Part shown: positions 59,914 through 64,000 of the stretch, in pieces
Layout of the letters: each line of letters starts with the position of its first letter
Numbering within the stretch: position 1 is the stretch's first letter
Assembly (NCBI GenBank): GCA_033980235.1
Contig: CM067059.1
Coordinates: 9,431,809 to 9,495,808, forward strand
Direction of reading: 5' to 3'
Source of the DNA: Diadema setosum
Taxonomy: Eukaryota > Echinodermata > Echinoidea > Diadematoida > Diadematidae
Length of the DNA stretch: 64,000 nucleotides
Notes under the pieces: model-generated
The model's database searches: none
What the model was told of the DNA's origin: nothing
What the model saw: the letters and a program-made list of their open reading frames with translations, nothing else
Made by a program: the position numbers and the translations under genes

Positions 59914-60811
59914 TGGCTTTTGGATACAAAGCAGATTGACAGAAGATAGTGCAAAGTTAAAACACACAACCAAGAGTTTTGCTTGTAGCAATATACAGTA
60001 GGCAGATTGAATCGGTTATCAATTGCTCGAATATCTTCTTATTTTAATGAATAGTAGCGAAACATTTCCATATCACCGTTACATGCATACCCTACCACTC
60101 TGCTATCAAATACCCATGTTAGCTATATAAAGTTCACTTGCAGGAACTATGCAAGCAATCATTGCGGGGGTTTATAAAATCAGAACAAATCAGAAATCAA
60201 AAGGAAATTCCAGGTCAGGAAATGAAGAAAGGATCTAGAAGACGTGTCAGTCAGTGCGGTCGGGACAACTGAGCATCGAAGCATCGAAGCATCGAAGCAT
60301 TTCTAACTTGCTATTATGCTGTGCAAATATGATCAGAATAAGTGTTCAGTCTAAGAGTCAATTCAAGCGACTAGCACTAGATTACTGTATTTCCTGCCCT
60401 GTAACTTAGCTTATACCTCTAAAACTGATGATGCCTCTTCCTTGCCATTGCTCTGTTGGGGAGGCGTTGTCAAAGCCTAACATATTCTCTACGGTTGTTA
60501 TAGAATTTCTCGTGTTAACAGTTGAACGCTTGCACAGGTGACCATCACATCATCACCGTAACTGGTGATTTTATTTTAAAAAACAAACAAACAACAACAG
60601 CAAATACTGAAAAACGTTATTCACCGAACACAAGTTTATGGAAGGTACGCTTTTCCTTGATATTAATGAATTGAATTTCATCTCATTATTCAAATAGCTT
60701 GCAATACCCCTTCTGGCTGCAAATTTGGGACTGACTTCGATGGGGAGTTCGCTTGCGATTGTATGTGTGCCTCTGGCCTAACTGGGTCTGATTGTGGAAC
60801 CTTCCAAGATG
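43301..60811 (+). CDS. secreted astacin-type metalloprotease (M12A) with micro-exon cassette, 3' incomplete
   Basis: Zinc endopeptidase. Exons found: 43301-43375, 46708-46722, 47616-47669, 48455-48469, 49032-49046, 49654-49665, 50398-50448, 51210-51227, 52259-52273, 53411-53443, 56443-56512, 56963-57083, 57868-57937, 58796-58990, 59691-59832, 60698-60811. Exon 1 is a signal peptide (MRAALITCVLVVAVVASVLA) with a perfect GCCACCATG context. Eight micro-exons, all multiples of three, encode a charged E/K/R/D-rich linker. Catalytic part: LKVWDISNAIRYAF opens the domain; zinc motif HEFLHTLGMSH (H194, H198, H204; base E195), then RSDSADYV; Met-turn SVMHYGAY with the tyrosine; LTAYDICTINREYG closes it. 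An EGF-like exon follows. Phases agree throughout (1015 nt so far). The usual Glu after the third His is Val. Micro-exons rest on splice signals and cassette homology, without transcripts. Confidence 0.85.
43595..43668. repeat. (AT)n(GT)n microsatellite
   Basis: About 52 bp AT followed by about 22 bp GT in astacin intron 1. Confidence 0.9.
44579..45180. mobile_element. TTAA-ended fold-back MITE in astacin intron 1
   Basis: TTAAAGAGGAAATCCATTCA at the left mirrors TGGATTTCCCCTTTAA at the right. Complementarity continues for more than 100 bp (GGAAGTTATGAAATTTTGAA against TTCAAAATGTCACAACTTCC). No coding capacity. Confidence 0.8.
45205..45345 (+). repeat. SINE family B, partial copy
   Basis: Contains ATCAGCAGTTGCGATCTTAC and is flanked by complementary ends (CTTCAGTTTGTCTCC against GGAGACAAACTGAAG), so this copy also forms a hairpin. 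Lies in astacin-gene intron 1. Confidence 0.6.
46708..46722 (+). CDS. micro-exon a1 (NDKEI)
   Basis: TTCTGCCAG|15 nt|GTAAGT, phase 0. Flanks resemble those of a2 at 49654 (ATTCTGCC before, GTAAGT after). Confidence 0.7.
46938..47331. mobile_element. TTAA-ended MITE inside cassette 1
   Basis: TTAAAGGGATCGTATAGTTT and the complementary right end ATACTATCCCTTTAA. Further internal pairing (GATGAAAATTTG against GATTTTCATC). Lies between micro-exons a1 and b1, not in the second cassette, so it inserted after the duplication or was lost from the other copy. Confidence 0.75.
47616..47669 (+). CDS. micro-exon b1 (EALRKERKQEDQESHPFK)
   Basis: 54 nt, acceptor AATAAAG, donor AAG|GTAAGATGT. Clear homologue of b2 at 50398 in length, charge pattern and both splice sites. 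Confidence 0.85.
48455..48469 (+). CDS. micro-exon c1 (RAEGT)
   Basis: 15 nt, preceded by TCGTTTCATTCAATTCACTT GCAG, donor GTAAGA. The upstream intron end is nearly identical to that of c2. Confidence 0.8.
49032..49046 (+). CDS. micro-exon d1 (EYKRL)
   Basis: 15 nt, acceptor GTTTGCAG, donor TTG|GTAAGAAG. Homologous to d2 (EYKRS). Confidence 0.82.
49654..49665 (+). CDS. micro-exon a2 (DGVI), shifted acceptor
   Basis: The position equivalent to the a1 acceptor reads CTGCCTG instead of CTGCCAG, so the old AG is lost. The next AG, 3 nt inside (GGAG|GAC), gives a 12-nt in-frame exon with donor GTAAGT. Equally, the exon may be skipped; the frame survives either way. Confidence 0.5.
49730..49789. 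repeat. (TTG)n(TG)n microsatellite
   Basis: Thirteen or so TTG units followed by TG units, just after micro-exon a2. Confidence 0.9.
50398..50448 (+). CDS. micro-exon b2 (EAMREKEKEEDGNPLNK)
   Basis: 51 nt, pyrimidine-rich acceptor ending CAACAAAG, donor AAG|GTAAGATGT. One codon shorter than b1. Confidence 0.85.
50947..50981. repeat. (AT)n microsatellite
   Basis: About 35 bp AT between micro-exons b2 and c2. Confidence 0.85.
51210..51227 (+). CDS. micro-exon c2 (RGQENT)
   Basis: 18 nt, preceded by TCGTTTCATTCAATTCATTT GCAG, donor ACG|GTAAGA; one codon longer than c1. Confidence 0.8.
52259..52273 (+). CDS. micro-exon d2 (EYKRS)
   Basis: 15 nt, acceptor TTTACAG, donor TCG|GTAAGAAG. Confidence 0.82.
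52860..53062 (-). mobile_element. LINE-like 3' fragment with hairpin
   Basis: Hairpin block 53005-53044 (GGAACCC pairs perfectly with GGGTTCC; loop TCTAAAAAGCAAAGCTTGTA) in the same setting as the 63.3 kb copy. The tail part is decayed. Confidence 0.5.
53411..53443 (+). CDS. astacin exon 10 (STTCSVGDRVD)
   Basis: 33 nt, acceptor TATCCACAG, donor GAC|GTAAGT, phase 0. SVGD may correspond to the F-x-G-D aspartate switch of astacin propeptides; the match covers only G-D. Confidence 0.75.
53691..54331. mobile_element. 641-bp inverted-repeat element in astacin intron 10
   Basis: Left CTCTCACAATTGGTCTGCGA and right complement CCTTTCACAATCGGTCTGCG match as terminal repeats of about 28 bp. The interior repeats words such as TCGCACGACT, GTACGAGCGATCG and GCGACCA in both orientations. 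Confidence 0.7.
54695..54745. repeat. (AT)n microsatellite
   Basis: About 50 bp AT in astacin intron 10. The rest of this 3 kb intron (53444-56442) shows a poly-T/A-rich patch at 55450-55620 and no recognised exon. Confidence 0.85.
56443..56512 (+). CDS. astacin exon 11: start of catalytic domain
   Basis: CSTNLKVWDISNAIRYAFCD; K-x-W...I-x-Y corresponds to LWPNGVIPYV of other astacins. Acceptor CCTTCAG, donor GTAAGT, phase 1. Confidence 0.85.
56963..57083 (+). CDS. astacin exon 12
   Basis: VTAAVNEITSKVPDVTFQET matches the A-M-x-x-I-x-x-x-T-C-I-x-F segment. Acceptor TTTCCAG, phase 2 at the end; donor GTAATT. Confidence 0.85.
57868..57937 (+). CDS. astacin exon 13
   Basis: GCYSHIGRTCGDQKVNLQA matches G-C-W-S-Y-V-G-R-x-G-G-x-Q-x-V-S-L of the family, followed by ACTT. 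Donor GTAAGT. Confidence 0.92.
58579..58627. repeat. perfect 24-bp hairpin in astacin intron 13
   Basis: Arms 58579-58602 and 58604-58627 are exactly complementary around a single T (AAGTCCTTCAACC T... GGTTGAAGGACTT centre). 170 bp before the zinc-motif exon. Confidence 0.9.
58796..58990 (+). CDS. astacin exon 14: zinc motif and Met-turn
   Basis: 65 codons. TIHEFLHTLGMSH gives the three zinc histidines and catalytic Glu; RSDSADYV follows; four cysteines surround MCMECTYLPC; then SVMHYGAY, the Met-turn and tyrosine ligand. The acceptor TGTAG|GTAG|G offers an in-frame alternative one codon short by one base; only the first keeps phase 0. Confidence 0.95.
59691..59832 (+). CDS. astacin exon 15: end of catalytic domain
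   Basis: AFSVSKGTAPTLEPRDP, then LTAYDICTINREYGITDAR, the LSxxDIxxINxxY end of astacin domains. Donor A|GTGAGG chosen because it restores frame with the next exon; reading on reaches a stop after three codons. Confidence 0.88.
59863..59908. repeat. (TA)n microsatellite
   Basis: About 45 bp TA just after the exon-15 donor. Confidence 0.9.
60698..60811 (+). CDS. astacin exon 16: EGF-like module
   Basis: CNTPSGCKFG, FACDCMCASGLTGSDC: six cysteines with EGF-like spacing. Donor ATG|GTAAGA, phase 1, so at least one more exon follows. A 19-nt candidate at 61051-61069 (CAG|...|GTAAAA) is too weak to annotate. Confidence 0.82.
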
Positions 60812-61711
60812 GTAAGAGTATTATGACCAGAACATTTGCCAATAATTACCGATAGTCAGTTGAAAATCATGCTATTTCTAACTTTATATAGTAGGCCTAC
60901 TTCGAAAACGCGTCGATTGCAATATTGAACCGTATGGTAACAATCTAATAGAGTCGCAGTTATCAACCGAGAAACTGCTTAATAGTTGAATTAAGAGGGA
61001 GAAAATATTAATTCGATTTGTAAGTGTCATTTTTTTTATCATATTGTATATGCTGATGCAGCCCGAGAGTCAAACATCACGTAAAACAGACCCACGAGAA
61101 ATAATGTCCCATGATGGAATGTCGAGCTGGTTGGGCCTGTTTTATCTACTGCTGAGTTCATGGATTTCATTTGCCGAGTGCCCAGCTCGTGGGTCTCATT
61201 TGCTTATTATAGTGTCTACCTCGTTGGTTTATTTTATTTGATGTCGAGCTCGTGACGTTTGTTCACTTCAGCATCTAGCTAGTGGTTGTATAACTTGTGA
61301 GCTGTATAGCTCGAGTATCAGTGTAAATCGTATCAGTATAAATCAGGGCTGTTTCTTGTGAAAGTGCTTGGAACTCTGCTGTTCTCCAAAGCCGATTTTG
61401 ACACCTCCCCGATTAATACTAACAATAAAACTGATATGGTATAATCTTCAAGTATACTTCTCTTGAAATTGATATGTCAAATTTGTGTCCGGATATCTTC
61501 AGTTGAGTAATTCCTATCTTTATGAAATTAATCTTTGCGCAATTTCTATTGGTGCGTCCCCTTAATTCTAGCTACAGTTGTATATCGCTCATTAAAAAAA
61601 AAAAAAAAATAGCAAAGAGAATCTACCATCATAAATACATGGTCATTATGCACTAAAACATGAATCGGTTGCCTTCCTATCTGTGAGGTAACAGACCACA
61701 TTACTACTTTA

Positions 61712-62331
61712 AGCCCCGGTCACACAGCACTCCACGTCCAAATCACGTACAAAAAGTTATGAAAATCTGGTGGACATGGTCGTAAGTGGTATTTTGGGGG
61801 TCAATTTTGGTTTGGCCGTGCTTTGTATACGGGGTATGGCCGTTGGCGGCTGTTCCATTGCTGAAGCACTGCCTAAGCACGGCTAACCACGCCCAGCCAC
61901 GTGTGTGTAATTCATTCTTATTTTGTCAGCGATAAGCCGCTAAACACACGCTATTTCCCGTGATACCAACGAGTAACACGCGTCAGATAACCGTGCACTG
62001 CCCGTGACAGACCGCTAGACTATCGCATCTTTACCATGTTTCCCCAAGTTTTAATCACTGCCGGAACACGGATTATCACGTGTGTTTCACGTGTGTTGCA
62101 CGGCTTTACCACGTGTGCCGCCCGTGGTTGTCCGCGGAATAAAATTTTGAGCAGTTCAAAACTTTTTACCGCGTCCGACGCCGTTCAGATTTTTCCCCGC
62201 GTCCTGCCACGGCTTTAAATCGACAGTAGCTCGTCTTAAACTCGACATCAACGCGAACAACATCGTCTGCTTCACGGGAGACCACTTTTTGACGGATTTT
62301 GGCCGTGATAAAGCGCTGTGTGACCGAGGTT
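61712..62331. mobile_element. inverted-repeat element with CGGTCACACAGC termini
   Basis: CCCCGGTCACACAGC at the left; GCTGTGTGACCGAGG at the right. The interior is dense in CACGT/ACGTG, CGTG and GCCGTG words on both strands. No coding capacity. Confidence 0.7.
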
Positions 62332-62470
62332 TTAGATATTTTGAATTGATGGAAAAAGCATAGGTTCAAAGGGAATAAGACATGTTGTGATTATTCGGCT
62401 CTCATTACTAGCAGTCAACAGCTGTTTGTAATAACGTACCGAGTATCTTCATCAAAGAGGCTTTGGATTC

Positions 62471-63025
62471 CATAATGCTAGAGTCACACACGGCCGGGTC
62501 ACAAAACGGATTTGATCCGAGTGAAAATGAGCCGAATTAGTCCCGGAATGGTGGGTATTTGATGCTACATTCACACACGGCCGAATTTCCAACCGGTTCC
62601 ATAAAGAAATTAAAACCTTATAGACCCGGTTCGAGCCATAAAGACCTGCATTGACCCGTATCGAACCGTATAAAAATCCGCTTAATACATCCTTAACTGA
62701 ATCCTTTTCGACCCCCATCGACCAGTGTCAACCCGCTTGTCATCATTATTGCATGAAGGCAGTGCGGTATACGGCAAAGGTCCATACGGTTTTACGCTGC
62801 GGGTTGCAGCGGGTCGATGCGAGTTAGTGCGGTTCGAACTGGATCAATTCGGATATCAATACGGAATTGAAATCCATGAGAAAATTTTGAACATGACCAA
62901 AATTTTTTCACCGCCGTATCGTAGCCCCCGGAATCCATCAGGAATTGACACGGATTACGATGCGCTTCAATGCGGGTCTCTACGGATCGAACCGGATCGA
63001 TACGGTGTGTGACTCTAGCATTATG
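62471..63025. mobile_element. Harbinger-like MITE
   Basis: Termini TGCTAGAGTCACACACGG and its complement (outer bases 62476 and 63020), nearly the same start as the Harbinger element at 8683 (TGCTAGGAGTCCAC). Flanks TAA left and TTA right are TWA-type, though not identical. The interior repeats ACCGGTTC/GATCGAACCGG words. Confidence 0.65.
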
Positions 63026-63033
63026 ATATTCTC

Positions 63034-63064
<31 letters not shown>

Positions 63065-63065
63065 G
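63034..63065. repeat. (CT)n microsatellite
   Basis: About 30 bp CT, directly after the Harbinger-like MITE. Confidence 0.9.
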
Positions 63066-63099
63066 GAAAAAGAAAAAACAACTTTCTGCTCAATTTTCA

Positions 63100-63345
63100 A
63101 CTTTCGATTTTATTTTCATTTCCATTGAATAAACATGGAAAATTATTTACAATGCATCAACAGAACATAATTGTAATAATTTTAAAAATGTAAATTAACA
63201 AAACACATGTGATCATGAGTAACAACATATAATTGCATTTTTTTAAGGTAGAACTATATACATTATACAAATTACAAGGATAGGAATGGAAATGGAGGGT
63301 CCCACTTAAAAGCCAAGCTTGTACGATATGGGACCCTCAGAAAAA
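63100..63345 (-). mobile_element. LINE-like 3' end with hairpin
   Basis: On the minus strand: hairpin 63295-63338 (10-bp perfect stem GAGGGTCCCA / TGGGACCCTC; loop with AAGCCAAGCTTGTACG), then about 190 bp to a tail complementary to TTCGATTTTATTTTCATTTC. The best-preserved copy of the family. Confidence 0.6.
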
Positions 63346-63712
63346 CATACAAATACAATACAAAACAAATAATGGCTACATAAAACTACAAACAAGTGCA
63401 TGAAACAAAATCAAAGAAACCAATGTCAATTGACATAAAATCAAATGAAGGCACGAAAAAAAAAAGATGAAGAAGGAGAGAAAAGGGACAAAGGAGAAAA
63501 AATGATGAAGAACATGAGAAAAAAGGAAAATGAAAGGAAAAAAGAAAAAATGAAGCTACAACACGCGCCATCGTGACTCTTCGGTTTCCGAAAGAATCCG
63601 AGGGAATTAGACATTATTGGTCATGTTTGATATTGTCCAAACGTCATGAGATGATTATAAAACGGCACGAATTGCATCATGTCTATAACCCGCACATTGA
63701 TATTGAATCCTG

Positions 63713-64000
63713 AAGGCCCTGTCACATATTTCCGGGTGAGCTACGCGGGCTTGTTGCGAGTAGGAATTTTCCAGCACGCAGGAGAATTTTCTGTGGGTGG
63801 ACAAGGATGTTGGCGGGTTCCATACTTGCGTCTTACCTGCTAGACGCGTGCTACTTACCTGCTACTTGCGTGTATTCCGTGTGACCTGCGTGAGGGCTTC
63901 GTAACCGCTCTGTTTTCAGTTACGAGCTGCATACGGGGACTGCGAAGTACCTGCTATAGGGAGTTGCCTGCGAGGTGGTGCCGGTAAGGGGCTCCTACTG
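63713..64000 (+). repeat. interspersed repeat continuing beyond window
   Basis: Starts GGCCCTGTCACATATTTCCG. From 63855 it matches 7708-7850 in the same orientation. The interior repeats CTACTTGCGTG / ACCTGCTA words. Truncated by the window edge. Confidence 0.6.

Larger units (their letters stand above)
60812..64000. other. downstream of last recognised astacin exon
   Basis: No further exon identified with confidence. The GAGCTCG/TCGAGCT-rich stretch at 61110-61320 is a degenerate short repeat (TCGAGCTGG, CCAGCTCGTGGG, GAGCTCGTGACG). From 61.7 kb on it is transposon-derived. Confidence 0.5.

Overview
The window is nuclear DNA of an animal: AT-rich, with short coding exons that obey GT-AG splicing, large introns, many microsatellites and a dense load of transposon fragments. 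The protein families (a glutamate-carboxypeptidase-II-like ectopeptidase and a secreted astacin), tRNA-derived SINEs, Harbinger and Penelope-like elements suggest a marine invertebrate deuterostome, most likely an echinoderm. The species assignment is inference.

Layout. 1-4.8 kb is non-coding and repeat-rich. At 4.82-5.03 kb (minus strand) lies the first coding exon of a GCPII-like paralogue; no further exon of it is visible in the window. 5.0-12.9 kb separates this exon head-to-head from a complete GCPII-like gene and contains a 2.1 kb Harbinger element with matching 48-bp terminal inverted repeats and a TTA target duplication. 12.93-29.95 kb (plus strand) is the GCPII-like gene: 17 coding exons that join without a frame break into 746 codons, with all zinc ligands and the catalytic glutamate present, but with the human glutamate-recognition residues replaced. 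30-41 kb has no recognised gene. It holds a possible 6.5 kb element bounded by inverted termini, and inside it two 5'-truncated Penelope-like copies form a near-perfect 1.6 kb palindrome.

43.30-60.81 kb (plus strand, runs on past the last exon found) is a secreted astacin-type (M12A) metalloprotease gene. A TATA box and signal-peptide exon are followed by eight tiny in-frame exons (12-54 nt), which are two copies of a four-exon cassette. Then come the catalytic exons (zinc motif, Met-turn) and an EGF-like exon. This micro-exon cassette duplication in the propeptide or linker is the most unusual gene structure in the window. An additional 15-nt micro-exon-like site and a duplicated promoter-side segment lie upstream at 41-43.8 kb. 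60.8-64 kb carries inverted-repeat elements and a LINE-like 3' end.

The two genes are not obviously linked in function; both products would act outside the cell, one as a type II membrane peptidase and one as a secreted protease. A second signal is a short hairpin repeated in five LINE-like 3' ends: its stem sequence differs between copies, yet in three of them it still pairs perfectly.
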